64,000 bases of DNA. Source: Chordibacter sp038110535 (GTDB taxonomy: Bacteria > Verrucomicrobiota > Verrucomicrobiia > Opitutales > Seribacteraceae). A model generated the notes under the pieces. It ran no database searches. It was given only the letters and a program-made list of their open reading frames with translations, and was not told the DNA's origin. Location of the stretch: positions 1 through 64,000 of the forward strand of contig JAYNJW010000006.1 of assembly GCA_038110535.1 (NCBI GenBank). The letters run 5' to 3'. The stretch's first letter is position 1. The number at the start of each line of letters is the position of its first letter. Below, in pieces: positions 51,914 through 60,646 of this stretch. Both the position numbers and the translations under genes were made by a program.

Positions 51914-52568
51914 CCTTTGCGATAAGCCTGCGCAGTAAGCCCTTTTCTTTTTCTTTTTTTGCCCAGACACTACGCTCGATAAACTGGTATCGATCAAAGG
52001 CTGCCACAGGGTCCTTTTTCCCCCAGATCGAACCTAGTAGGGTCACTCCATCAAACCCCAAGTTGAAAAGTTCCGGGATTTTGCGACGCCTGATTCCGCC
52101 TAGTGCATAGATCAAGGGCTTTGTGGTTTTTGCCTTCTTTAAGTTGTAAAGCACTCCCCCAAGTTCGGGTAATGATACTTTGGGAAGGTATCCTTTTTTC
52201 GAAATTGATTCATAAACGGGTCCGAAAAAACAGTAGTCCAATGGTTCTTCAATATCCCGAAGCTCTTCGAGCCGATGGAGCGAACGACTGCGTATTCCTT
52301 GGCAATCAATCAATTTTTCCCCAGAAAAATGATGATATCCACCCAAGTTAAAATCTTTGAGCAATTCCGGAAAGCGGTGCATCACAATTTTGGGATGATA
52401 AACTTCCGGGATACGACCCAGTAATTTGGACACCTCGATAGGACGGGAGTCTGGTTTGCGCAAATGGAATCTTTGTAACCCAGCCTCAAACAAGTCTGAA
52501 ATTACCGAATGCTCGCTATCCCGGATATTAACTCCAGAGATTAGAATGGCTAGAGGTTGTTTATTCAT
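51903..52568 (-). CDS. TenI/ThiE-like second paralogue
   Basis: A 221-residue ThiE/TenI-fold protein. The motifs differ from canonical ThiE: FHLRKPDSRP, IVMHRFPEL (no NDR), RSRSLHRLEEL, and CFFGPVYESISKKGY. The SISK-GY pattern is that of the TenI-like proteins common in Bacteroidota thi operons. TenI aromatises the thiazole tautomer, and some homologues were annotated as thiamine-phosphate synthase. It is located between thiS (ATGA overlap) and thiE, so both folds are made. The role as thiazole tautomerase is inferred. Confidence 0.82.
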   Translation of the reverse strand: MNKQPLAILISGVNIRDSEHSVISDLFEAGLQRFHLRKPDSRPIEVSKLLGRIPEVYHPKIVMHRFPELLKDFNLGGYHHFSGEKLIDCQGIRSRSLHRLEELRDIEEPLDYCFFGPVYESISKKGYLPKVSLPELGGVLYNLKKAKTTKPLIYALGGIRRRKIPELFNLGFDGVTLLGSIWGKKDPVAAFDRYQFIERSVWAKKEKEKGLLRRLIAKDES

Positions 52569-52768
52569 CCACCCTGGGTTGCCTGAATCAAAAGAATCCG
52601 GTCCCCTTCCATAAGAATCGTATCTCTGAGCTGTGCCTTGGGCACGATGGTTTCATTCACCGCAAATGCCCACCCTTTCGACTCCAAAAGACCCAATTCC
52701 TCCGTCAGGCTTCCTAAATCTAGGCCATCGGACAGTTCTTTGGGTTGGTCATTGACAAATATTTTCAT
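52565..52768 (-). CDS. thiS: Sulfur carrier protein ThiS
   Basis: A 67-residue ubiquitin-fold protein with KIFVNDQPKEL at the N-terminus, FAVNETIVPKAQ and DRILLIQATQGG at the C-terminus. The Gly-Gly end is adenylated by ThiF and converted to thiocarboxylate for thiazole synthesis. Its start overlaps the thiC stop and its stop overlaps the tenI-like start (ATGA both times). Confidence 0.96.
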   Translation of the reverse strand: MKIFVNDQPKELSDGLDLGSLTEELGLLESKGWAFAVNETIVPKAQLRDTILMEGDRILLIQATQGG

Positions 52769-54717
52769 GATTTGGATGAGGGGTCGGGATAAATCTCTGC
52801 TCCCGAGCTTAGGAACTCCTTGGCTTTTTGTGCCATGCCTTCCCGAATGGCATCAGATTCGTTGTCTATGCCTTGTTCGTCCGCAAACCGGCGGACATCT
52901 TCGGTAATTTTCATCGAGCAAAAATGGGGGCCACACATGGAGCAGAAGTGTGCAGTTTTTGCATTATCTTGGGGCAAGGTTTGATCATGGAAATCTTTTG
53001 CCTTTTCCGGATCGAGTGAGAGGTTGAATTGATCTTCCCAACGAAATTCAAAGCGTGCTTTGGACAGGGCGTTGTCCCGGTACTGAGCACCTGGATGCCC
53101 CTTCGCAAGATCAGCTGCGTGGGCGGCAAGTTTATAAGTGATAACCCCCTCCCGGACATCTTGCCTGTCAGGTAAACCCAAGTGTTCTTTGGGGGTTACA
53201 TAGCAAAGCATAGCACAGCCATACCATCCAATCATGGCCGCACCAATTCCGCTGGTTATATGGTCGTATCCAGGGGCAATATCTGTGGTCAAGGGTCCGA
53301 GTGTATAAAAAGGAGCTTGGTGGCACCAGTCCAATTGCTTTTCCATATTTTCTTTGATCATATGCATCGGCACATGACCAGGGCCTTCGTTCATAACCTG
53401 CACCCCCTTATCCCATGCACGGGTGGTCAATTCTCCCTGGGTTTTGAGTTCGGCAAACTGGGCTTGGTCATTTGCATCAGCGATCGAACCGGGGCGTAAC
53501 CCATCCCCGATGGAAAATGAGACATCATAAGCTGCCATAATCTCGCAGATATCGTCCCATTTCTCATAAAGAAAATTCTCCTGGTGATGGGCAAGGCACC
53601 ACTTGGCCATAATTGAACCGCCCCGGCTGACAATACCAGTCATTCGATTGCGGGTCATGGGTACATAACGCAGGAGGACCCCTGCATGAATGGTGAAATA
53701 GTCCACTCCCTGCTCAGCTTGTTCAATCAAAGTATCACGGAAAATATCCCAGGTTAATTCTTCCGGTTTTCCTCCTACTTTTTCAAGTGCCTGGTAGATG
53801 GGAACGGTTCCGACTGGTACCGGGCAGTTCCGCAGAATCCACTCCCTCGTGCGGTGAATATTTTTTCCGGTCGATAAATCCATGAGAGTGTCAGTCCCCC
53901 ACTTGGTTGCCCAGCGCATTTTTTCCACTTCCTCCTCGATGGAGGATGCAACTGCTGAATTGCCAATGTTGGCATTTATTTTGACCAGAAAGTTTCTGCC
54001 AATTGCCATTGGTTCAAGCTCAGGATGATTGACATTGGCAGGAATAATGGCCCGGCCACGGGCTACTTCATCTCGCACGAATTCAGGGGTGATCTCCTTG
54101 GGAATGGATGCACCAAAGGAATTTCCTTGGTGTTGATGATTGAGCGAGTTACTGAGTTCATCAGCAGATGTGTTCAGGCATTCGGCAAGAGTTTGTAATT
54201 TCATATTCTCCCGAATGGCCACAAACTCCATCTCTGGGGTAATGATTCCTTGCCTGGCATAATGTAACTGGGTGACAGGGGTTCCCTTTTTTGATCGAAG
54301 GACAGAAATTGCTGAACGATCGAAATCGGGGAGTTCCTGTGATCTTTCCTGGGTTCTCTGATCGTGCCGTTCAGAAAGAAAGCCGTTGTCACTTGGTTTG
54401 ACATCTCTTCCAGCGATTAGCTCAACATCTCCCCGGTTTGTGATCCAGTCTTGCCTAAGTTTTGGGAGGCCTTTTTCCACATCTCCATGAAATTCATTAT
54501 CCCCCCAAGGTCCCGATGTGTCATACACGCGCAAAGGTTCATTTTTTTCGGTGCTTCCATCCGGTCGTTTCGTGTCGGAGAGAGAAATTTCCCTCATCGG
54601 CACATTTAGGTCATGTATCATTCCCTTGAGGTATACTCTGCGGGAATTCGGAAAAAGAGTGTTTGGATGGTTTGAATCTTCGACTTTTTGGATCATGCTG
54701 GAATTTTTTGGACGCAC
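52765..54717 (-). CDS. thiC: HMP-phosphate synthase
   Basis: Phosphomethylpyrimidine synthase converts AIR to HMP-phosphate. The C-terminal radical-SAM-like cluster motif is CSMCGPHFCSM (CX2CX4C) at about residues 595-605. The segments VPMREISL, TQLHYARQG, MIWEEV-type helices and APGYDHITSGIGAAM are all canonical. It is about 650 residues if GTG at 54717 is used, or 643 from ATG at 54696. A hairpin at 54716-54736 covers the GTG, so the ATG may be the true start. A TPP riboswitch precedes it, as is usual for thiC. Confidence 0.95.
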   Translation of the reverse strand: MRPKNSSMIQKVEDSNHPNTLFPNSRRVYLKGMIHDLNVPMREISLSDTKRPDGSTEKNEPLRVYDTSGPWGDNEFHGDVEKGLPKLRQDWITNRGDVELIAGRDVKPSDNGFLSERHDQRTQERSQELPDFDRSAISVLRSKKGTPVTQLHYARQGIITPEMEFVAIRENMKLQTLAECLNTSADELSNSLNHQHQGNSFGASIPKEITPEFVRDEVARGRAIIPANVNHPELEPMAIGRNFLVKINANIGNSAVASSIEEEVEKMRWATKWGTDTLMDLSTGKNIHRTREWILRNCPVPVGTVPIYQALEKVGGKPEELTWDIFRDTLIEQAEQGVDYFTIHAGVLLRYVPMTRNRMTGIVSRGGSIMAKWCLAHHQENFLYEKWDDICEIMAAYDVSFSIGDGLRPGSIADANDQAQFAELKTQGELTTRAWDKGVQVMNEGPGHVPMHMIKENMEKQLDWCHQAPFYTLGPLTTDIAPGYDHITSGIGAAMIGWYGCAMLCYVTPKEHLGLPDRQDVREGVITYKLAAHAADLAKGHPGAQYRDNALSKARFEFRWEDQFNLSLDPEKAKDFHDQTLPQDNAKTAHFCSMCGPHFCSMKITEDVRRFADEQGIDNESDAIREGMAQKAKEFLSSGAEIYPDPSSKS

Positions 54718-54736
54718 TTTTTGCCGAAGAAAAAGT
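54716..54736 (-). promoter_or_regulatory. Inverted-repeat hairpin downstream of TPP aptamer (expression platform)
   Basis: On the minus strand ACTTTTT and AAAAAGT form a seven-base-pair stem around a seven-base loop. The 5' arm overlaps the AAACT that can pair with AGTTT at the 5' end of the aptamer (P1). The two pairings are mutually exclusive. The hairpin covers the GTG at 54717 and lacks a U-run, so translation control is more likely than termination. This is an inference from base pairing by eye. Confidence 0.45.
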
Positions 54737-54738
54737 TT

Positions 54739-54826
54739 TCCCTACGGCTAGAAACGCATCAGGTTCGAAGGGTCGTTGGTGGAATGGATCCAACCTCTCA
54801 GCCCATCGTCCTCGGGCTCCCCTAAA
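54739..54826 (-). promoter_or_regulatory. TPP riboswitch aptamer (THI element) upstream of thiC
   Basis: On the minus strand the sequence contains the conserved THI-box blocks in order: GGGGAGCC, GGGCTGAGAGG, ACCCTTCGAACCTGATGC and CGTAGGGAAA. The AGTTT at 54826-54822 can pair with AAACT at 54739-54735 to close P1. The spacing and sequence match the TPP aptamer that senses thiamine pyrophosphate and regulates thiC operons. It lies about 20-40 bases before the thiC start, in the gap between dprA and thiC. Confidence 0.93.
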
Positions 54827-54831
54827 CTATT

Positions 54832-54837
54832 TTTATA
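54832..54837 (-). promoter_or_regulatory. Candidate -10 element for the thi operon
   Basis: TATAAA on the minus strand lies about 7-12 bases upstream of the expected 5' end of the TPP aptamer, the correct distance for a sigma70 -10 box. No good -35 at 17 bp spacing is visible. It is supported mainly by its position. Confidence 0.35.
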
Positions 54838-54896
54838 CAAAGCAACAAAGTCTGAAAAAGCAACCATACAAATCTATATCCAAACGGACAAAGGGT

Positions 54897-56024
54897 TCAG
54901 TAATTTGCCTCGTATTTCCCGTCGGCTCTCTTAATAAGAAGTCCTCTGATCTCAAGCATGGTCAGTGCTGGGATCATTTTGGGGAGTGGGATATGGGTGG
55001 TTTTTTCCAATTCCTCACTGTTGGCTATCTCCCCGCCAGACAGAGCATTGAGAATAAGCAGTTCTTCATTATCCAGTTCTGACAAATCTTTTTTAGCCGG
55101 AATGACAGGGGATGTGCGGGAAATTTCTAAATCGCTGAACATGGGTGATAATTCCTCCAGAATATCCTTGGCATTGCGCACAAGGGTTGCTCCGTCTCTC
55201 AAAAGATCCAAGCATCCCTGTGCTTCAGGTTGATCTGCCCTGCCAGGTAGGGCAAAAACTGTGCGTCCTTGTTCTGCGGCAAATCTTGCGGTGATCATAC
55301 TGCCCCCAGACTTGGCTGATTCAATGACCAAAACTCCTAAAGAAACACCTGCGACCAGACGATTTCTCATGGGAAAAGTTCTTCGGTCTGCCCTTCTTCC
55401 CAAAGAGAATTCTGAAAGGATTGCACCAGAATCTTGAATCTTTCGGTAAAGCTCAAGATTTTCGGGAGGATAAATCACATCAAGCCCACTCCCCAAAAAA
55501 GCCATGGTTTTTCCCCCGGCTTCTAGTGCACCCCAATGTGCCTCACTGTCCACACCTCTTGCCATTCCAGAAACAATACAGAAGCCTGCCTGAGATAAGT
55601 CGGATGCTAGTTGGCGGGCCAGTTTTTTTCCATAGATGGATGGCACTCTCGTACCAACGATGGAAAGGCAGGGTAGTTGCGGGATTTTCCCCAAACAATA
55701 AAGCCCGATGGGTGGATCGGCAACCTGGCTCAAAAAATCCGGGAGTTCGTTAGAATGAATGAATTTGCCGGCCATTTTTACAAGCTTTTGCTTTTCCTTT
55801 TCCAACCAACCAGAGCTCACGAGTTTTTGCATAGATTGCACCACCTGATTGCCCACTCCTCTCACCTCGGTCAGTTCTTTGGGTTTGGCAGAAAGAATTT
55901 GCCAGGGATCCCTGCCAAATCTTTCGATTAATCGGTTCAGCATGACTGGTCCTATCCCAGGAACCGAATTTAAGAGCATCCGCCCATCACTCTCTCTTTC
56001 TCTATCTTTGCATAGCTCAGTCAC
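54897..56024 (-). CDS. dprA: DNA processing protein DprA
   Basis: A 375-residue protein. The N-terminal SAM/HhH-like domain has VPGIGPVMLNRLIERFG, and the Rossmann core has LSIVGTRVPSIYG, SGMARGVDSEAHWGAL, AFLGSGLDVIYPPEN, SEFSLGRRADRRTFPMRNRLVAG and VIESAKSGGSMITA. The C-terminal winged-helix domain is present. DprA loads RecA on incoming single-stranded DNA during transformation. Start is GTG at 56024, or ATG at 55979. It precedes the thi operon on the same strand, with 70 bp to the riboswitch. Confidence 0.95.
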   Translation of the reverse strand: MTELCKDRERESDGRMLLNSVPGIGPVMLNRLIERFGRDPWQILSAKPKELTEVRGVGNQVVQSMQKLVSSGWLEKEKQKLVKMAGKFIHSNELPDFLSQVADPPIGLYCLGKIPQLPCLSIVGTRVPSIYGKKLARQLASDLSQAGFCIVSGMARGVDSEAHWGALEAGGKTMAFLGSGLDVIYPPENLELYRKIQDSGAILSEFSLGRRADRRTFPMRNRLVAGVSLGVLVIESAKSGGSMITARFAAEQGRTVFALPGRADQPEAQGCLDLLRDGATLVRNAKDILEELSPMFSDLEISRTSPVIPAKKDLSELDNEELLILNALSGGEIANSEELEKTTHIPLPKMIPALTMLEIRGLLIKRADGKYEANY

Positions 56025-56149
56025 TATGTAGTGATCAAGTCAGTGATTGGTTTACTGACAACCCAAAAAATCTAAAGATTTACAAATTACAGCTGATGCT
56101 CTTGCGAAAATAAAAAATCCCTGCAAGAAATGAAGAATAAGCACATTTG

Positions 56150-56578
56150 ATGGAAGAAGAGATTGTTGATTTAACCACTCCTCCCAAGGAGGAACCTTGG
56201 TGTTCTGCCTGTGCTGATTTTACTGATTACAAGAGAAAATGGACGGCGTATCCCCGGGCAGATCTGGATGGCGGTACTTATCCCGAAAATGAAGAAGTTC
56301 CTCATTGTATAAGATGTGATTCAGTCATGCACTACCTGAGTTTGTCCACGCAATTGGTCTGGGGGTTTCGTTTTGCGGGTACCACGATATTCATTATTGC
56401 CACCTTGCTATGTTTTTTTCTTTTTGATTTTTCCCCGGGATCGGTCACTTGGTGGATTGCGGGTATGATGGTGGCAATTTTGGTAACCAAAGCTCCGAAA
56501 AGGTCGAGAAAAGCACTACTAAGCCATGCTCTTTACATGGAAAAACTAAAGCTAATGAAACCAGAAAAAAACTTGTAA
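56150..56578 (+). CDS. Uncharacterised membrane protein with CXXC pairs (142 aa)
   Basis: The ATG at 56150 is preceded by an in-frame TTG. The N-terminal part has two Cys pairs, CSAC (about residues 18-21) and CIRC (about 53-56), consistent with a treble-clef or zinc-ribbon. Two transmembrane helices follow (about residues 73-93 and 99-115), and the tail is basic. No family is recognised. It resembles in plan the DUF983 protein at 375-749 (zinc ribbon plus two helices), but the sequence is different. Confidence 0.6.
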   Translation: MEEEIVDLTTPPKEEPWCSACADFTDYKRKWTAYPRADLDGGTYPENEEVPHCIRCDSVMHYLSLSTQLVWGFRFAGTTIFIIATLLCFFLFDFSPGSVTWWIAGMMVAILVTKAPKRSRKALLSHALYMEKLKLMKPEKNL

Positions 56579-56593
56579 CCCAACGGTTCCAAA

Positions 56594-58372
56594 TTATCGG
56601 TTCGGGGAAAATTCAATTTTGGTAAATTTTTTCATTCCATTAACTCGTGCTTGTAAGACACCATTGATAACCCTTTGATTAGAAATTGTACTTTGGGAAA
56701 CATTTTGGTTCCTTCCATCGGTGCGACTAATTTCATGAGTGGTAATATGGGCAGTGTAACTTTGACCATTGCGGATGCCTTCTCCCCGAAAATCGATCAC
56801 AGACTGATCATTGTTATAATATTTACCACTTTGAATGGTGGCAGGAATGGAAATGTCCGCCCACCCCTTTCCATTTGCTCCGCCGGAATAGATAAGCACG
56901 ATAAATTTTTTGTCGGTGCGGTTATAGGAAGAAATTCGGTATTGTTCATTACCAGTCATCCCTGTCCCGAGCACTTTGATGTCGTTTCCGTTTTCCCCAG
57001 CAATTGCGTGACGGATGACCTCGTCTTTGCCACCCGATATTTGCGAGTACCACTTCCAAATGTAGTAATGTAAGTGATTGGGATCTCCGGGATTAATATA
57101 ATTTTGCTCGGTGAAAGGCAGGCCATTTCGCGGCATTTCATCGACCACGAAATTATCATCAGTTGAACCTCTCAAATTGATTTTACGGGTTATTATTCCG
57201 GGGCCTCCGTCCTGAGCAGAAACCACCCATTCAGGTTTTAGCTGCTTGACTCTTCCATTGTAATCAACCCGTTTAACTAATCCCATCGACCAGCGACTGG
57301 AGTTGTCGCACCAAGGCATATTCACCGTATTTAATCCTCGTTCAAGTAGCTTTCCAAATATGGTGACTGACTTATCGTAAGCATCCCTCTCATCCTTTAC
57401 ACCGTCTCCATTCACATCGTGATTGTTGTTGGATCCGTCCCAAACGATCCATGACTCAGAGGAAAGAATTTTTTTGGAAGCATAATTGTGGGTGTCCAGT
57501 TTGTGCCGTACTAAATCATATTGGCCCCAGACATGTGGAATGATTTTTCCATCCATCATGCCATAACCATTAAAATGGTCCGACACATTCATGTTCAATG
57601 CGTCCACCTCGGCCATCATTTCTGGAGATGCAATTAACTGGTCGTAATAATCATTTACCGCCACCGCACCTTTCCCCCCTTCCAACCCTTCCAGTGCACC
57701 ACATGCTTCACACGGTGATGTGCCAGAGGTGGAAATGACGACGGGAAGTTTTGGTTCCTCTTGGTAGACTTTGCGTATGGCCCGGGCTCCATCCCTAAAT
57801 ATTTCGCTGATAATAAATTCAGAATCTGCCCCGTGCATCATGCCTTGCAGGTTTACTTCGTGGTATAATTGGTACGCATCGACTCGGCCCTTAAAAAATT
57901 TGGCAATACGGGTGACGAATTCAGCATGAAGTCCGGGCTTGGGCCTCCATGCGCCACCTTTGCCTGATTCCGAAGCCCAGCCAGGTGTGTGCCACATCAC
58001 AAATTCTACTTTTACGCCCCTTTCGACACAAAGATTGACCGCATGCTCAATCGCCTGCAATTGACCGGACATATGATTTTGGTAATCCGTGTTTTGTGGC
58101 TGCGGTTCAACCGCATTCCAACTTACCCAAAATTGAGCATAACTACTGTGCTCGGACAAAAGTGGTCGGTTGGCATCGTAGAGTTCACAGCCGGGTAGAC
58201 CAAAAGGCTGCCAGCGTACGCCGACATGCATGTGATCAGTTGTCCAAAAATAGGACTTATTGGACGATGACTCATTTGATACAGAAAAATCAGCGGCCAG
58301 ACCGGAAAGAAAAGAATGACTGATTGTAACTAGTAAAACGCTAATAGATAGAGTGAAAATCAATTTTTTCAT
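56594..58372 (-). CDS. Secreted (beta/alpha)8 glycoside-hydrolase-like protein with calcium loop
   Basis: A 592-residue protein with a signal peptide (about residues 1-27). The barrel pattern includes WVSWNAVEP, KVEFVMWHTPGWA and AYQLYHEVN, with Glu172 as a candidate acid/base, and KILSSESW, with Glu306 as candidate nucleophile. This fits clan A families such as GH5 or GH39, but I cannot choose one. A loop at 319-330 (DVNGDGVKDERD) has EF-hand-type calcium-ligand spacing. The C-terminal 180 residues are beta-rich. Polysaccharide degradation outside the cytosol is inferred. Confidence 0.68.
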   Translation of the reverse strand: MKKLIFTLSISVLLVTISHSFLSGLAADFSVSNESSSNKSYFWTTDHMHVGVRWQPFGLPGCELYDANRPLLSEHSSYAQFWVSWNAVEPQPQNTDYQNHMSGQLQAIEHAVNLCVERGVKVEFVMWHTPGWASESGKGGAWRPKPGLHAEFVTRIAKFFKGRVDAYQLYHEVNLQGMMHGADSEFIISEIFRDGARAIRKVYQEEPKLPVVISTSGTSPCEACGALEGLEGGKGAVAVNDYYDQLIASPEMMAEVDALNMNVSDHFNGYGMMDGKIIPHVWGQYDLVRHKLDTHNYASKKILSSESWIVWDGSNNNHDVNGDGVKDERDAYDKSVTIFGKLLERGLNTVNMPWCDNSSRWSMGLVKRVDYNGRVKQLKPEWVVSAQDGGPGIITRKINLRGSTDDNFVVDEMPRNGLPFTEQNYINPGDPNHLHYYIWKWYSQISGGKDEVIRHAIAGENGNDIKVLGTGMTGNEQYRISSYNRTDKKFIVLIYSGGANGKGWADISIPATIQSGKYYNNDQSVIDFRGEGIRNGQSYTAHITTHEISRTDGRNQNVSQSTISNQRVINGVLQARVNGMKKFTKIEFSPNR

Positions 58373-58449
58373 TTAATAAAAGTAGAATTGGTGGATTGAG
58401 GAATGAATCCAATTCAAGATATGAAAGAAGGAAAAAAATATTACCTAGC

Positions 58450-59724
58450 TTATCTGAGCATTCCTGCCGCCAGAGTTTCATTGGTGAATGGATCAACCAA
58501 AATGAAGCTGCCAGTATTACGGTTTCTGCGGTAGGAATCCCAAAATACCGGCTGGGAGGACCTCAGGGTTATTCGACCGATATCATTCATTCCAAACTCT
58601 TTTTGCTCTTCGTTTTTGCGCAATGAATTGACATCGATTTTGTATTTTATTTCGCTGACAATGACCTGTGCTTCTTTGGTGGTGTGTCGAAGAATTAACT
58701 TGATGCCCTGGGCGAGTTTTTTACTCGCCGAAAACCAGCAGATTCTCGCATCCAAATTCTGGGAACTGTTCGGCTGGTTATTTGGTTTCACCAGCATATC
58801 TCCCCGGCTGACATCTATTTCATCTTCCAATAATATGGTGACAGACTGGGGATGGAATGCCTCATCGATTTCTTGGTCAGCAATTAAAATTTGTTTAATT
58901 TTTGAATTGAATCCAGATGGCAGCACCGTCACTTCATCCCCCGTTTTGAAGACTCCACCGGCAACCCGACCGGCAAAACCACGAAAGTCATGATGGTTGT
59001 CAGAATGAGGCCGAATGACCCACTGTACTGGAAAGCGAGCATCAACATGATTGAAGTCCGATCCGACATAAACATTCTCCAAGTGATAAAGCAAGGGGGG
59101 ACCCTTGTACCATGTCATATTCTCAGAGCGGTCTACCACATTGTCCCCTTTCAACGCAGAAATTGGGATAAATGTGATATCAGTCACATTCTCTAAACGA
59201 CTGGCGAAATCTGTAAATTGTTCAAGCACCTTAATATAGGCTGACTCCTCGTATCCTACTAAGTCCATTTTGTTGATACAAACTGCCACATGTTTAATGC
59301 CTAGCAGGTCAGCAATAAAACTATGTCTCCGTGTTTGCTCAACCACACCATTTCTTGCATCGACCAAGATCAGGGCGAGGTTCGCCGTGGATGCACCGGT
59401 CACCATATTGCGGGTGTATTGAATATGGCCGGGCGTATCTGCAATAATGAATTTTCTCTTAGGAGTGGCAAAGTAACGGTATGCAACATCTATGGTTATT
59501 CCCTGCTCTCTTTCTGCTCGTAATCCGTCAGTCAATAATGCCAAGTTTATGTTTTCATCCCCTCTGTTCTTACTGCTTTTCTCAATGGCTTCTAATTGAT
59601 CTTCAAATATAGCCTTGGTGTCGTGAAAAAGCCTGCCAATTAAAGTACTTTTCCCATCGTCCACGCTCCCCGCTGTGGTGAAGCGTAGAAGGTCCATGTT
59701 TAAGTAGTTCTTGTCTTCGTTCAT
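58450..59724 (-). CDS. cysN: Sulfate adenylyltransferase subunit 1 (GTPase)
   Basis: This protein is 424 residues from ATG at 59724; the longer frame to 59811 overlaps cysD. EF-Tu-like G-domain motifs are GSVDDGKSTLIGRL, DTPGHIQYTRNM and NKMDLVGYE, with the switch region EREQGITIDVAYR. It couples GTP hydrolysis to APS formation by CysD. There is no C-terminal APS-kinase domain, which agrees with a separate cysC upstream. The order is cysC-cysD-cysN. Confidence 0.95.
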   Translation of the reverse strand: MNEDKNYLNMDLLRFTTAGSVDDGKSTLIGRLFHDTKAIFEDQLEAIEKSSKNRGDENINLALLTDGLRAEREQGITIDVAYRYFATPKRKFIIADTPGHIQYTRNMVTGASTANLALILVDARNGVVEQTRRHSFIADLLGIKHVAVCINKMDLVGYEESAYIKVLEQFTDFASRLENVTDITFIPISALKGDNVVDRSENMTWYKGPPLLYHLENVYVGSDFNHVDARFPVQWVIRPHSDNHHDFRGFAGRVAGGVFKTGDEVTVLPSGFNSKIKQILIADQEIDEAFHPQSVTILLEDEIDVSRGDMLVKPNNQPNSSQNLDARICWFSASKKLAQGIKLILRHTTKEAQVIVSEIKYKIDVNSLRKNEEQKEFGMNDIGRITLRSSQPVFWDSYRRNRNTGSFILVDPFTNETLAAGMLR

Positions 59725-59740
59725 CAATCTAAATTTGAAA

Positions 59741-60646
59741 TTAAAAATATCCCTGTTTTTTGCGATCCTCCATCGCAGACTCCGATCGCTTGTCATCAGC
59801 ACGGGTGCCACGTTCGGTCACCCGGGAGGCTGCTACTTCCGCAATGACTTCATCCAGGTTTGATGCCTCAGAAAGCACGGCTCCTGTACAAGTTGCATCA
59901 CCAATGGTCCGAAAACGAACCGTTTCGGTGCGTGGTATTTCTTGGTCATTCGGAACAACAAATTCACTGACCGCAAGGAGTGATCCGTTCCGCTCAATAA
60001 CCTCTCTTTGATGGGAGAAATAGAGGGAGGGAAGTTCAATTGCTTCCTTTTTGAGGTACTGCCAAACATCCATTTCTGTCCAGTTGCTCAAGGGAAACAC
60101 CCGAAAGTGTTCACCCTGTGCTTTTCTACCGTTAAACAAATTCCATAATTCCGGTCTTTGGTTTTTAGGGTCCCACTGTCCGAAGGCATCACGATGTGAA
60201 AAAAATCGTTCCTTCGCTCTAGCTTTTTCCTCGTCCCGACGTCCCCCGCCTAAGGCAGCATCCAAGTTTTCAGAGTCAATTGTTTCCAGCAGGGTTACTG
60301 ATTGCAGGGCATTTCTGCTCGCATTGGGCCCCGTTTCCTCAACCGCAGTTCCACGGTCGATGGAATCCTGAACCAGACCAACAATAAGTTGAGCTCCAAG
60401 CTTTTCAACGAATTTGTCCCGGTACTCAATGGTTTCCGGGAAATTATGTCCAGTATCGACATGTACCAAGGGAAAGGGTGATTTGGATGGAGAAAATGCT
60501 TTGTAGGCCAAGTGTGCCATTACAATGGAATCTTTCCCTCCGGAAAACAAAAGGCCTGGACGCTCAAATTGTGCGGCAGTCTCCCGAAGAACAAAGATCG
60601 CTTCGGCTTCCAATTGCTCCAAATGTGTAAGGTTGTAGTTTTTCAT
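59741..60646 (-). CDS. cysD: Sulfate adenylyltransferase subunit 2
   Basis: A 301-residue PP-loop ATP pyrophosphatase. LFSGGKDSIVMAHLA is at about residues 33-47, VHVDTGHNFPETIEYRD is the substrate region, LGGGRRDEEKARAKER is the CysD loop, and SNWTEMDVWQYL and RTIGDATCTGAV follow. It forms APS from ATP and sulfate with CysN. Its ATG overlaps the cysC stop (ATGA). Confidence 0.96.
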   Translation of the reverse strand: MKNYNLTHLEQLEAEAIFVLRETAAQFERPGLLFSGGKDSIVMAHLAYKAFSPSKSPFPLVHVDTGHNFPETIEYRDKFVEKLGAQLIVGLVQDSIDRGTAVEETGPNASRNALQSVTLLETIDSENLDAALGGGRRDEEKARAKERFFSHRDAFGQWDPKNQRPELWNLFNGRKAQGEHFRVFPLSNWTEMDVWQYLKKEAIELPSLYFSHQREVIERNGSLLAVSEFVVPNDQEIPRTETVRFRTIGDATCTGAVLSEASNLDEVIAEVAASRVTERGTRADDKRSESAMEDRKKQGYF

